Source of the DNA: Chloroflexota bacterium
GTDB taxonomy: Bacteria > Chloroflexota > Anaerolineae > Anaerolineales > Villigracilaceae
Assembly (NCBI GenBank): GCA_016234485.1
Contig: JACRBL010000040.1
Coordinates: 1 to 64,000 of the forward strand
Reading direction: 5' to 3'
Length of the DNA: 64,000 nucleotides
A program made the translations under genes and the position numbers. Shown in pieces: positions 17,131 to 24,728 of this stretch. The first letter of the stretch is position 1, and each line of letters opens with the position of its first letter. A model generated the notes under the pieces. It did no database searches. It was not told the DNA's origin and saw only the letters and a program-made list of their open reading frames with translations.

Positions 17131-17148
17131 TTTGTGAGGCGGTCTTTC
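17119..17148 (+). terminator. Duplicated tRNA terminator
   Basis: AAGACCG and CGGTCTT arms, a second version of the hairpin at 17031 with a changed loop (TCTCCTTTGTGAGG), followed by TCT. Confidence 0.65.
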
Positions 17149-17191
17149 TAATTCTCGGCTCTCTACTCTCTGTTCTCTCCCCCTCCTCCGT

Positions 17192-17197
17192 TATAAT
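17192..17197 (+). promoter_or_regulatory. -10 box of the sigma-factor gene
   Basis: TATAAT ends ten bases before the ATG at 17207, predicting a leader of only about three nucleotides. No Shine-Dalgarno sequence is present. Confidence 0.5.
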
Positions 17198-17206
17198 CAC
17201 CCCACT

Positions 17207-17845
17207 ATGCCCACCCGCACCAACGAACAATGGCTCGCAGACCTGCAATCCGAAGGCCCCATCCGTGACGCCGCGCTGGAAGACTTACGCGTGGTCATCG
17301 CGAAAGGCCTGCCCTACGCGCTTTCGCGGTGGGTCTCGCCATCCGAACCGCAATTTGAATTCCTCGTCGAAGAAGTGACGCAAGAATCCCTCCTGCGCAT
17401 CCTCAATCGCCTGCACACCTTTGAAGGCCGCAGTCAGTTCACCACCTGGGCACACAAGGTCGCCATCCGCATCGCGCTCTCGGAATTGCGCCGCAAACGC
17501 TGGCGGGACTCGTCGCTGGAGGAACTGGTCGAAAACGAGGATGCCCCCGCGCCCGAATCCCTGCTGGAGGATTCCAGCGCCAGCCCCGAGACCTCTGTCG
17601 AGCGCGCCGACATGATGACCCGCGTCCGCCGCATCATCGCCGAGGAACTGACCGATCGTCAGCGCGAGGCGCTCATGCTCCTCTCCGTGCAAAATATGCC
17701 CATGGAAGAGGCCGCCGTCAAACTCAAGACCAATCGCAACGCCTTGTATAAACTTCTCCACGACGCCCGCCTGCGCCTGAAACGACGTCTCTCGCTCGAG
17801 GGCCTGTCCGCGCAGGAAGTGTTGACCGCCTTTGAAACTGGGTAA
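17207..17845 (+). CDS. ECF-type RNA polymerase sigma factor
   Basis: A 212-residue sigma-70 family factor. Region 2 spans about residues 48-90 (EEVTQESLLRILNRLHTF, QFTTWAHKVAIR) and region 4 about 148-200 (LTDRQREALMLL, then a helix-turn-helix ending KLLHDARLRLKRRL). An acidic linker joins them. Length and domains are typical of extracytoplasmic-function factors. The next gene encodes a zinc-binding Cys/His protein that looks like its anti-sigma partner, 32 bases downstream on the same strand. Confidence 0.9.
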   Translation: MPTRTNEQWLADLQSEGPIRDAALEDLRVVIAKGLPYALSRWVSPSEPQFEFLVEEVTQESLLRILNRLHTFEGRSQFTTWAHKVAIRIALSELRRKRWRDSSLEELVENEDAPAPESLLEDSSASPETSVERADMMTRVRRIIAEELTDRQREALMLLSVQNMPMEEAAVKLKTNRNALYKLLHDARLRLKRRLSLEGLSAQEVLTAFETG

Positions 17846-17877
17846 GAAATTTTCCCTGCCCATCGTCAACGGATAAG

Positions 17878-18174
17878 ATGAGAATGAAATTAAAAGACTG
17901 GCTCTCCAAAATGGGACTCGGCAACATGCCCAAAGAAAACCTTCCCGACTCCAGCGTGCTGGACCTGATCCGCTACCTCGAAAATTGCGAGGTGGATTGC
18001 GAGCAGGCCTTCCACATGCTCGATCAATATGCCGAAATGGAAATCCGCAAGGAGGACGCGGCTCGTCTCATGCCGCTTGTCCACCAACATCTAGAAATGT
18101 GCTCAGGATGCAACGATCACTACGAGGCCCTGTTGGATGTTCTGGCAAAAGTCAGAGAATCATCCGAAGCCTAG
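17878..18174 (+). CDS. Putative zinc-binding anti-sigma factor
   Basis: A 98-residue soluble protein carrying HLEMCSGC near residue 76, an Hx3Cx2C pattern that is the core of the ZAS zinc anti-sigma fold, with a candidate fourth ligand upstream (CEVDCEQAFH). No transmembrane segment is present, so any sensing would be cytoplasmic. It lies 32 bases after the sigma gene and is closed by a strong terminator at 18181. The anti-sigma role is inferred from the motif and the neighbour. Confidence 0.7.
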   Translation: MRMKLKDWLSKMGLGNMPKENLPDSSVLDLIRYLENCEVDCEQAFHMLDQYAEMEIRKEDAARLMPLVHQHLEMCSGCNDHYEALLDVLAKVRESSEA

Positions 18175-18180
18175 ATACAA

Positions 18181-18217
18181 AAACCCGTTTTCATCTTGAA
18201 AACGGGTTTCTTTTTTT
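18181..18217 (+). terminator. Strong intrinsic terminator of the sigma/anti-sigma operon
   Basis: AAACCCGTTTTC and GAAAACGGGTTT arms around a four-base loop (ATCT), then a run of seven T. Confidence 0.95.
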
Positions 18218-18218
18218 A

Positions 18219-18275
18219 ACGGAGTCCAAAGTCTCCGACTTTAGACAAACGAACGTCAGAGACGTTCGACTCCGT
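18219..18275. repeat. GAGTC-ACGTCTCTGAC palindrome, copy 2
   Basis: ACGGAGTCC with AGTCTCCGAC on one arm and CGTCAGAGACGTTCGACTCC on the other, closely matching 9649-9702. It directly follows the terminator. Confidence 0.85.
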
Positions 18276-18292
18276 ATCGCTGTCATTCGTGC

Positions 18293-18808
18293 CTATTCGT
18301 GCTCTTCGTGAAACACCTTCTCCCCCGCGCGGATCGGAACCTTGAGCCGATTCTCGAACGGCGTCAGCGGGCAGGACCATTTATCGTTGTAGGCGCAGTA
18401 GGGGTTGTAGGCCAGGTTGAAATCCACGAGGAAGCGGTTGCCAGGCAAAGGCTCCAGGTCGAGGTAGCGGCCCGCGGGGTAAGTCTCTTTGCCCGCGAGG
18501 GAATCTACGAAAGGCAGGAAGAATCCATGTTCAGTTTCGTAGATCGTCAGCGCGGCATCCTGACCATCCACAGTAAATTGGAAGCGGGCAAAACGCGTGT
18601 AGACGCGCACGTCGCCTGTGGAAGTTTGGATCTCGATCTGCTCGCGCTCCGCGAAGGGCGTGACGCTGATTTCGAGTCGCAGGGAGGGGTCCTCGTCAAA
18701 ATAGCGCAGCCCCTCAAAGGTCCGTTTTTGAAGCGCAGTGAGTGGGCTTTGCGGATGGCTCGCGAAGAAGTCATCCTTCTCGGCGCGAAAGTTTTCCAAG
18801 TCTGTCAT
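18293..18808 (-). CDS. DUF1684 family protein
   Basis: A 171-residue protein starting at 18808 (MTDLENFRAEKDDFF), with a GGAGA ribosome binding site. It carries the DUF1684 features: an N-terminal 'RAEKDDFF' helix, 'LTALQKRTFEGLRYF', and the conserved 'DFNLAYNPYCAYNDKWSCPLTP' stretch (18 of the residues at about 135-156), with the Asn-Pro-Tyr-Cys core. No enzymatic role is established. Soluble, single gene, divergent from the response regulator with about 90 bp between them. Confidence 0.85.
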   Translation of the reverse strand: MTDLENFRAEKDDFFASHPQSPLTALQKRTFEGLRYFDEDPSLRLEISVTPFAEREQIEIQTSTGDVRVYTRFARFQFTVDGQDAALTIYETEHGFFLPFVDSLAGKETYPAGRYLDLEPLPGNRFLVDFNLAYNPYCAYNDKWSCPLTPFENRLKVPIRAGEKVFHEEHE

Positions 18809-18860
18809 TTGTTCTCCAATGCCTTGTAGACCGCGCCAATTCGTCAAACCTTACGGCCTC

Positions 18861-18889
18861 TTGCCATTTCCCATATCTTGTGCTATTTT
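18861..18889 (+). promoter_or_regulatory. Promoter of the response-regulator gene
   Basis: TTGCCA and TATTTT separated by 17 bases; the predicted start, near 18896, leaves almost no leader before the ATG at 18899. Confidence 0.5.
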
Positions 18890-18898
18890 TGAAGTACG

Positions 18899-19276
18899 AT
18901 GACCGCTCAAAAAACCGTCCTTGTTGTGGAAGATGAACCCGATGCCGCCGAACTATTCGCGGAGATGATGCGCGTGAACGGCTTCCGCGTGGTCAAGATG
19001 TTCAGCAGTACGCCCGCCATCGCCACGATCATCCAGGAAAAACCCGACGTTGTGATCCTCGACGTGATGATGCCCGACGTTTCAGGGCTGGAAGTGTTGC
19101 GCTACATGCGCCGCGATCCCGACCTGATGAACATCCCCGTCATCGTCGTTTCGGCCAAGAGCATGCCGAGCGATATCAGAACTGGCATGGAAGCGGGCGC
19201 TTCGGTGTACCTGACCAAACCCGTCGGCTACCTCGACCTCAAGCAAGCGGTGGAGCGCCTCACCCAAAACGTATGA
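18899..19276 (+). CDS. Single-domain response regulator (CheY-like)
   Basis: A 125-residue receiver domain with no output domain. The acidic pair EDEPD at 11-15, phospho-acceptor Asp55 in VVILDVMMPD, the switch Ser/Thr region (VVSAKS) and the conserved Lys in LTKPV are all present. Stand-alone receivers relay phosphate or bind partner proteins. No histidine kinase is nearby. The stop overlaps the start of the ThpR gene, so the two are translationally coupled, probably by chance of packing. Confidence 0.92.
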   Translation: MTAQKTVLVVEDEPDAAELFAEMMRVNGFRVVKMFSSTPAIATIIQEKPDVVILDVMMPDVSGLEVLRYMRRDPDLMNIPVIVVSAKSMPSDIRTGMEAGASVYLTKPVGYLDLKQAVERLTQNV

Positions 19277-19857
19277 TGCCCCTGCGCGTTTTCATCGCGG
19301 TGGAAATCCCCCCTTCGATCCGACAAGCGATCCACAGCCAGACCGAGTCCCTGCGCGCCGCGCTGGGACGCGACCTTGTGCGTTGGGTTCCCGCCGAAAA
19401 CATGCACCTGACCTTAAAATTCATCGGGGACGTTTCACCCGCCAGCGTGGACGCCCTCGCCAAAATGCTCACCGCCGAGACGCAGACCTGCGCGCCCTTC
19501 GCGCTCACCGTGGGCGGACTCGGCTCCTTTCCCACCCCGAAGCGGGCGCGCGTGATCTGGATCGGACTCCACACCCCAGCCGCGTTGACCTCGCTCCAGC
19601 GCGGACTCGAAGCCGCCGCGGCGCGTCTCGGCTACGAAGAGGAGGCGCGTCCCTTCTCGCCGCATCTCACGCTCGGACGCGTCCGCCAGCCCATCGGCGC
19701 GAGCGACCAGCAAAAGGTGCGCATCGCGCTCGAGAAGACGCAGATCGGCGCGCTGGGAACCGTCGAAGTGACCGCCGTCCATCTCTTCAAAAGCGATTTG
19801 AAACCTTCTGGCGCGGAATACACTCGTTTATTTTCCGCGCCGTTGAAATCCATATAA
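19273..19857 (+). CDS. thpR: RNA 2',3'-cyclic phosphodiesterase
   Basis: A 194-residue 2H phosphoesterase (LigT/ThpR family) that opens 2',3'-cyclic phosphates on RNA ends. The two catalytic HxTx motifs are visible: HLTL in 'ENMHLTLKFIGD' (near residue 44) and HLTL in 'FSPHLTLGRV' (near 136). 'RVFIAVEIPP' is the family's first strand. Length is normal. The start (ATGATG) overlaps the TGA of the preceding response regulator. Confidence 0.92.
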   Translation: MMPLRVFIAVEIPPSIRQAIHSQTESLRAALGRDLVRWVPAENMHLTLKFIGDVSPASVDALAKMLTAETQTCAPFALTVGGLGSFPTPKRARVIWIGLHTPAALTSLQRGLEAAAARLGYEEEARPFSPHLTLGRVRQPIGASDQQKVRIALEKTQIGALGTVEVTAVHLFKSDLKPSGAEYTRLFSAPLKSI

Positions 19858-19861
19858 TTTT

Positions 19862-19991
19862 CCGTCATTGCGAGGACGGCGCTCTTCCGTCCGAAGCAAT
19901 CTCCTCATTGAGATGGAGATTGCTCACCTGCACTGCGCCGAACGCAGTGCGGTGCAAGTGTCGCCGCAAAGAGCGCGGCTCGCAATGACGG
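19862..19991. repeat. CATTGCGAG repeat, copy 2
   Basis: Ends CGTCATTGCGAGG and CTCGCAATGACGG; the inner loop is longer than in other copies and holds a secondary hairpin (ACTGCGCCGAACGCAGT). It lies directly upstream of rsfS. Confidence 0.9.
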
Positions 19992-20016
19992 ACAACCAAT
20001 CCAATGAGGTGACTCT

Positions 20017-20361
20017 CTGAACGCACACGAACTTGCCCGCTCCGTTATTGATGCCCTGGAAGACAAAAAGGGCGAAGACATCCTGTTGATAGACATCAAG
20101 GAAGTCGCATCGTTTACCGATTACTTCGTCATCTGCACTGGCACCAGCGGCCGCATGTTAGACGCGCTCGCCAAGTCTGTGCTGGAGGCGATGAAAGGGA
20201 CGCACAAAAGGAAAGGCCGCATCGAGGGCGAAGCCCATGATGGCTGGATGGTTGTGGATTTTGGCGATGTGGTCGTCCATCTCTTCTCGCCCGATCAGCG
20301 CGCGTATTATCGCCTGGAAGAATTGTGGCAGGAGGGGAAGGTGTTGTTGCGGGTGAAGTAA
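20017..20361 (+). CDS. rsfS: Ribosomal silencing factor RsfS, apparent CTG start
   Basis: A 114-residue protein that binds uL14 and blocks joining of the ribosomal subunits. The core 'KEVASFTDYFVICTGTS' and 'GWMVVDFGDVVVHLF' are unmistakable. The family N-terminus (NAHELARSVIDALEDKKGED) is also encoded in frame, but no ATG, GTG or TTG lies before it: an in-frame TGA closes the frame 15 bases upstream. CTG at 20017 has GAGGTGA four bases before it and gives the normal length. The alternative TTG at 20086 would remove the conserved first helix. Confidence 0.88.
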   Translation: MNAHELARSVIDALEDKKGEDILLIDIKEVASFTDYFVICTGTSGRMLDALAKSVLEAMKGTHKRKGRIEGEAHDGWMVVDFGDVVVHLFSPDQRAYYRLEELWQEGKVLLRVK

Positions 20362-20466
20362 AAAATTTCGGATTACACATTACCAGTCAAGGTTATCAAT
20401 TCGCGCTATACTTTACCCATGTTACATTTGTCCTACGCTCAAATCCCTCGTCGCCAGGTGAGTCTT

Positions 20467-20979
20467 ATGGATCTCAAAGATATTTTCCGATTCATTTCTC
20501 CGCAGGTGCGGGAAGCCGCCATTCAGACCGCCGCCCAATTGGAGCGAATCGGCGTACGCTACGCGCTAGCGGGCGGTTTGGCAGTGGGAGCGCATGGATA
20601 TATTCGCGCCACAACCGACGTTGACTTTTTAGTTGGCGAAGAAGCCTTCGACCATCATGGAACTCTTGTCACATTTAAAGCAGGGGTTCCCATTGAAGTG
20701 GGAGGGATTCGCATTGATTACCTTTCTCCCGTATCTCTCGGCTCGCAGGTGGAAGAGGCGCTCGACCAACCTGTCACCAGCGAAGGTCTTGCCGTCGTTT
20801 CAATAGAAACGCTCATCTACATGAAATTGGTCGCCAAGCGCAGAAAAGACCTGGTGGATATCGTCGAACTTATCAAAGCGGGCGCAGACTTAAAACGCGT
20901 TCGAGATTATCTCCAACAATACGCCAGCGACTTGGTTCCCTTGTTCGATGAACTGGCAAACGAAGCCCTCGGCGAATAA
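20467..20979 (+). CDS. Nucleotidyltransferase-fold protein
   Basis: A 170-residue protein with the minimal nucleotidyltransferase signature: 'YALAGGLAVGAHGYIRATTD' followed by VDF, i.e. GG then TxDxDF, near residues 33-55. It matches DUF6036/AbiEii-like or MNT-like stand-alone transferases, often found as antitoxin or abortive-infection components. No HEPN or kinase partner gene is adjacent. AGGTGAG precedes the ATG at 20467. An upstream in-frame ATG at 20419 sits exactly seven bases after TATACT and could be a leaderless start adding 16 residues. Confidence 0.7.
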   Translation: MDLKDIFRFISPQVREAAIQTAAQLERIGVRYALAGGLAVGAHGYIRATTDVDFLVGEEAFDHHGTLVTFKAGVPIEVGGIRIDYLSPVSLGSQVEEALDQPVTSEGLAVVSIETLIYMKLVAKRRKDLVDIVELIKAGADLKRVRDYLQQYASDLVPLFDELANEALGE

Positions 20980-21005
20980 CGCCTTTAATCCCACCCAAAA
21001 ACAAA

Positions 21006-21040
21006 AATCGTCCCGCAGACCTTACCTCTGCGGGACGATT
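21006..21040 (-). terminator. Intrinsic terminator of ndk
   Basis: AATCGTCCCGCAG and CTGCGGGACGATT arms; on the reverse strand the stem runs into TTTTTGTTTTT. It may also stop the nucleotidyltransferase transcript from the other side. Confidence 0.85.
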
Positions 21041-21065
21041 ACGATTTACGCCTTACGTTTTATTC

Positions 21066-21524
21066 TTACTTCTCAAACACCCACTTATCCACTTCCCTGC
21101 TCCAGTTCACCAGTTCTTCCTGCTTGAACCAGAGAGCCACTTCCTTCGCGCCGTTCTCCACCGTGTCGGAGGCGTGCGTCAGGTTGCGTCCCACTTCGAG
21201 GGCGAAGTCATGGCGGAGCGTGCCAGGGGCGGCTTCCACGGGTTTGGTCGCGCCCATCGTCTGGCGGACGGCGGCCACGGCCTGCGGGCCTTCCCACACC
21301 ATCGCCATCACAGGCGCGGACGTGATGTACGAGATCAGTCCATCGTAAAACGGTTTGCCTTTGTGAATGGCGTAATGCGTCTCGGCCAGTTCCTTGCTCA
21401 CAGCCATAAACTTGGCCGCGGCCATTCGCAGTCCACGTCGTTCGAGGCGGGAGATCACTTCGCCGATCAGCGCGCGCTGCACGCCATCGGGTTTAACAAG
21501 CACCAACGTTCGTTCCACAGACAT
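21066..21524 (-). CDS. ndk: Nucleoside diphosphate kinase
   Basis: A 152-residue enzyme that transfers the gamma phosphate between nucleoside di- and triphosphates. It shows '[19 protein letters not shown]', '[15 protein letters not shown]' and the active-site histidine in LTHASD. The C-terminal part ([10 protein letters not shown]) is slightly longer than in the E. coli enzyme. The start is at 21524 (MSVERT) behind GGAGGA. It lies downstream of the TPR protein on the same strand; the 48-bp gap holds a small GGCGGAATGACATTCCGCC palindrome. Confidence 0.95.
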   Translation of the reverse strand: MSVERTLVLVKPDGVQRALIGEVISRLERRGLRMAAAKFMAVSKELAETHYAIHKGKPFYDGLISYITSAPVMAMVWEGPQAVAAVRQTMGATKPVEAAPGTLRHDFALEVGRNLTHASDTVENGAKEVALWFKQEELVNWSREVDKWVFEK

Positions 21525-21541
21525 TCCTCCAGAATTAAATT

Positions 21542-21570
21542 TGTAGGGCGGAATGACATTCCGCCCCACG
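21542..21570. repeat. GGCGGAATGACATTCCGCC palindrome
   Basis: A short perfect inverted repeat between ndk and the TPR gene. A diverged version (GGGGCGGAATGGCATTCCACC) is at 61349-61370. Confidence 0.7.
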
Positions 21571-21572
21571 GG

Positions 21573-24569
21573 TTAGCGTAACAGTTCTTCCGCCTTGGTA
21601 TACGCGTCGAGCGCGTCTTGCAGACGGTTGGCGCGCATGTACGCGTCGCCGAGGGCCTGCCAGATGGACACCTCCACCGGGAAGCGATACAACGCCTCCT
21701 TCAAATCGAAGGTGATGTCCTCCAGCAGTTTACCTTTACGGATAAGATTTGCGTAGGCCTGCAACGCGTCGGGAATTTTCCCGTGTGACAGAGCGTCGCG
21801 CGCGGCCGCAAGAGCGGGATCAATTAAGGGTGGCAACATGCCTGTCCTCCGCAGTTCAGGTTTGGGTTCGGCCTTCTTCGGCTCGACTTTCTTCGGTTCG
21901 GCCTTCGGTTTCGGCGCGGGCTTGGCAACGACAGGTTTCGGCGCGGACGCGGGTTTCGTCGCTTCGGGAACCCATTCGGCCGGACGCGTCGGCGAGGGCG
22001 GTTTCGGCGCTTCTGGCTCTTCGCCGCGCAACCAATCGGGCAGACTCTCCACCGACGGCGCGACCGCCTCCATCTCTTCTTCCACGTTCGCTGTTTCAAG
22101 ACCGCGCAGCCAACTGGGAAGATCGGCCTCCGATGCGGACTGCCCCAACTGTCCCGTGGACGGTGGCGGCGTGAACTCGAGCTCGCCCGACCATTGAGCG
22201 GCCTCCGTTTCGACAGGTTTTTCCTGCGCCTCGGGCATCTCCTGCGCCGTTTCCGATTCTTCGAGTTTGCGCAACCAATCCGAGTCTTTCGACGCGACAG
22301 GGCGGATATCCTGCTCGTCGAGATCGCGCAACCACGTCCCTGTTTGATCGAGAGGAGACGGCGTCGGTTCGGGTGTCGGTTCAGGCGCGGCTTCAAGCAT
22401 TGGCTCGGGCGCGGGCATGGTCTCATCCCTGGCAACCGCCTGGATGGAATCGCCTACCGCTTTGGCCTGTTCGATCCAATCGGGGACGGTTTCGGAGCGC
22501 GCGTTCGGGTCGGTGATGAGTTCTTCGGATTTCGCGCCTTGCTTCGTGGCGAGGCTTTCCAACCACGCCATGGCGGCATCCTGCTCGGCCTCAGACGTAC
22601 CGAGACTGCCCAATCCAGTGGGAGCGGCGGGTTCAGGATTCGTCGGCTCGGGGGCGATGTCGTCCAGTTTCGAGAGCCAATCGGCGGTGGCAGAAGCGGC
22701 CTCTGCGGCGGAATGTTCCACGGGGATCGGCTTGTCCTCGGGAGTCTCATCATCCAGCGTGGACAGCCATTCGGCAGTCGCGGAAGCGGCAGTGGCCGCG
22801 ACGGGTGCGCCCAGGTCGGCCAGCCAGTTATCATCGGGCGTTTCGTCTTTCGTGACGGGCTGAATGGAATCGCCCACGGCTTTGGCTTGCTCAATCCAAT
22901 CTGGCACAACTTCGGAGCGCGCGTTCGGGTCGGTGATAAGTTCTTCAGATTTCGCGCCCTGCTTCGCGGCAAGACTTTCCAGCCATGCCATGGCGGCATC
23001 CTGCTCGGCGGCGGACGTGCCGAGGTTGCCCATGCCAGCAGGCGCGGCAGGTTCACCCTGCGGGTACTCCGTAGGCGTGGACGCGGGCGAGGTCGCTCCT
23101 TGCATCGGCGCGCCAAGTTCGGACAGCCAATCGGGGAAACCTTCGGCGGGCGCAGCGGGTTCCCCCTGCGAGTACTCCGCGGGCGCGGACGTCTGCGGAG
23201 CGTTCATCGGCGCGCCGAGTTCGGAAATCCAATCGGGAAAGCCCGCGGCGGGCGCGGCAGGTTCACCCTGCGGATACTCCGCGGGTGTCGCGGTGGGCGC
23301 GGCTTCGAGGGGAAGTTCTTGCGCGCCGAGGAAGGGAGCGGTGTCGAATGGTCGGTCGCCGCCCAGTTTGTTGAGCCAGTCCATGTCATCGTCGGAGGGC
23401 GCCGACGCGGGCGCGGCAGGCGTGGGCGTTTCGGCGGGCGCCATGGATTTGATCCAGTCGGGCAGGTCGGCCTTGGCCAGTTCGTCTGCGGCGGGTTCGC
23501 TGTCCATCGTGGCTTGCGATTCGTCAAATGCGCCCGTGGATTGTCCCCAGCCTGCTTTTTGCATCCAATCGGGGATGCCATCCACATTTTCATCGGGCGC
23601 ATTGGCGGGAGCGGCAAAGGCGTCGCGGTCGCTTGCGAAGGACGCGTCCGCCTCAGGCGTGGAAAGAGGCGAGGGTGAGTCAAACGCGGATGACTCCCCC
23701 CTCATCCAATCTGGTTGGGCGTTGGATGCGACCGCGCCGCCGCCGAGTCCGATGGCGAGGGATTTGTCCCACTCGCCGCCTGCATCCTGTGCGGGGCCGC
23801 GATAATCGAGACGTTCCACTGCAACGGACGCGTCGGGGACTTCGGCAGTTTGGAAGATGGAACCGCGGGCGTAGGCGGCGTAGGGGTCGAGTTCAACGAC
23901 GCGCTGTTTGTAGGCGGCGGCGCTATCGGCCATGCCCGTGCCGGGCAAAATTTCCACCAGCACGCGGTTGGCGTCGAGGCAATACGGGAATTGGTTGAGG
24001 AGGCGCGTGCAGGTTTCGGAGGCTTCCACCTTTTGGCCGCCACGGAAATAAGCCAGCGCCAGCAAAGCCTGTAATTCGGCGCGGGAGGGTTCTTCGGCCA
24101 GCACGGCGCGGGCCTCGGCAATGGCCGCGGGGAAGAGTTCACCCTGCACGTACATGTGTGCGAGCGCGCCGCGGGTGAGGCGGATCTTGGGCGGTTCGCG
24201 CCCGTCGCGGCGGCCGTAGAGTCTTTGCAGTTCCGAGTGGATGGCGGCGTTGGATGGTTGTTTTTCGAAGGCGCGTTCCATGTGCCAGATGGCGTCGTCC
24301 ATGCGTTTGCCCTCATCGGCGATGATGCTCAAGCCCACGTGCGAAACGAAATCGTCTGGCACGGCCATAAGGATGCGGTTGAAGATATCGGACGCATCGC
24401 CGTGGCGTTTGGTTTCGAGATAGGCCTTGCCCAAGAGCCGATAGGTTTCGAGGCATTTGGGATAGGTCTGCAAAATATGACGGGCGTGCGCAATGGCCTC
24501 ATCCGCCTGTCCACGGTCGATCAGTGATTCGATCTCGCTGTTATATTTTCTCAGGGGGACTTTCGCCAT
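21573..24569 (-). CDS. TPR protein with a long array of tryptophan short motifs
   Basis: A 998-residue cytoplasmic protein. Residues 1-235 form TPR-like helical repeats (QADEAIAHARHILQTYP, GDASDIFNRILMAVP) and about 925-998 form a second TPR block. Between them, from about 285 to 890, lies low-complexity Ala/Pro/Glu sequence in which a short motif of the form PDW[LIM]xxL recurs about 17 times: QPDWMRG, IPDWMQK, LPDWIKS, FPDWISELG, FPDWLSELG, AMAWLESLA, VPDWIEQA, AEWLSTLD and others. Two larger duplications are present, one including AMAWLESLA to VPDWIEQA. The start at 24569 follows AGGAGA. The array looks like a multivalent docking region; the partner is unknown. Confidence 0.8.
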   Translation of the reverse strand: MAKVPLRKYNSEIESLIDRGQADEAIAHARHILQTYPKCLETYRLLGKAYLETKRHGDASDIFNRILMAVPDDFVSHVGLSIIADEGKRMDDAIWHMERAFEKQPSNAAIHSELQRLYGRRDGREPPKIRLTRGALAHMYVQGELFPAAIAEARAVLAEEPSRAELQALLALAYFRGGQKVEASETCTRLLNQFPYCLDANRVLVEILPGTGMADSAAAYKQRVVELDPYAAYARGSIFQTAEVPDASVAVERLDYRGPAQDAGGEWDKSLAIGLGGGAVASNAQPDWMRGESSAFDSPSPLSTPEADASFASDRDAFAAPANAPDENVDGIPDWMQKAGWGQSTGAFDESQATMDSEPAADELAKADLPDWIKSMAPAETPTPAAPASAPSDDDMDWLNKLGGDRPFDTAPFLGAQELPLEAAPTATPAEYPQGEPAAPAAGFPDWISELGAPMNAPQTSAPAEYSQGEPAAPAEGFPDWLSELGAPMQGATSPASTPTEYPQGEPAAPAGMGNLGTSAAEQDAAMAWLESLAAKQGAKSEELITDPNARSEVVPDWIEQAKAVGDSIQPVTKDETPDDNWLADLGAPVAATAASATAEWLSTLDDETPEDKPIPVEHSAAEAASATADWLSKLDDIAPEPTNPEPAAPTGLGSLGTSEAEQDAAMAWLESLATKQGAKSEELITDPNARSETVPDWIEQAKAVGDSIQAVARDETMPAPEPMLEAAPEPTPEPTPSPLDQTGTWLRDLDEQDIRPVASKDSDWLRKLEESETAQEMPEAQEKPVETEAAQWSGELEFTPPPSTGQLGQSASEADLPSWLRGLETANVEEEMEAVAPSVESLPDWLRGEEPEAPKPPSPTRPAEWVPEATKPASAPKPVVAKPAPKPKAEPKKVEPKKAEPKPELRRTGMLPPLIDPALAAARDALSHGKIPDALQAYANLIRKGKLLEDITFDLKEALYRFPVEVSIWQALGDAYMRANRLQDALDAYTKAEELLR

Positions 24570-24666
24570 GGCATTTCTCCTGCGCCAATTATGCCTTTTT
24601 CTTAAGATTAAGGCAAGGACGCGATGGTCATATGGGCAATTTTGAGGCTTGAGTTGGCCGAGAATG

Positions 24667-24723
24667 AGGGTGCGTCGCACCTGACGGGTCAGTTTTTTCT
24701 ATCGGGTTGGGTGCGACGCACTC
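24667..24723. repeat. GTGCGTCGCACC inverted repeat
   Basis: GGGTGCGTCGCACCTGA and GGGTGCGACGCACTCCT arms flank a T-rich loop just after the 3' end of the phosphorylase gene. A sister element lies beyond its 5' end at 26069-26123. Confidence 0.65.
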
Positions 24724-24728
24724 CTGCC

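Noticed and set aside
16985-17248. An 87-codon reverse-strand frame with the sequence GARTPDLLIP and RRGSNPRPHQCE
   Set aside because: It is the well-known false protein produced by translating tRNA genes and their duplicates on the wrong strand; both parts coincide with tRNA-Val and its 3' repeat.
22194-23805. Long forward frames opposite the TPR/W-motif gene
   Set aside because: They are antisense shadows of a low-complexity, GC-rich gene; Arg/Gly/Ser-rich composition and no start signals.
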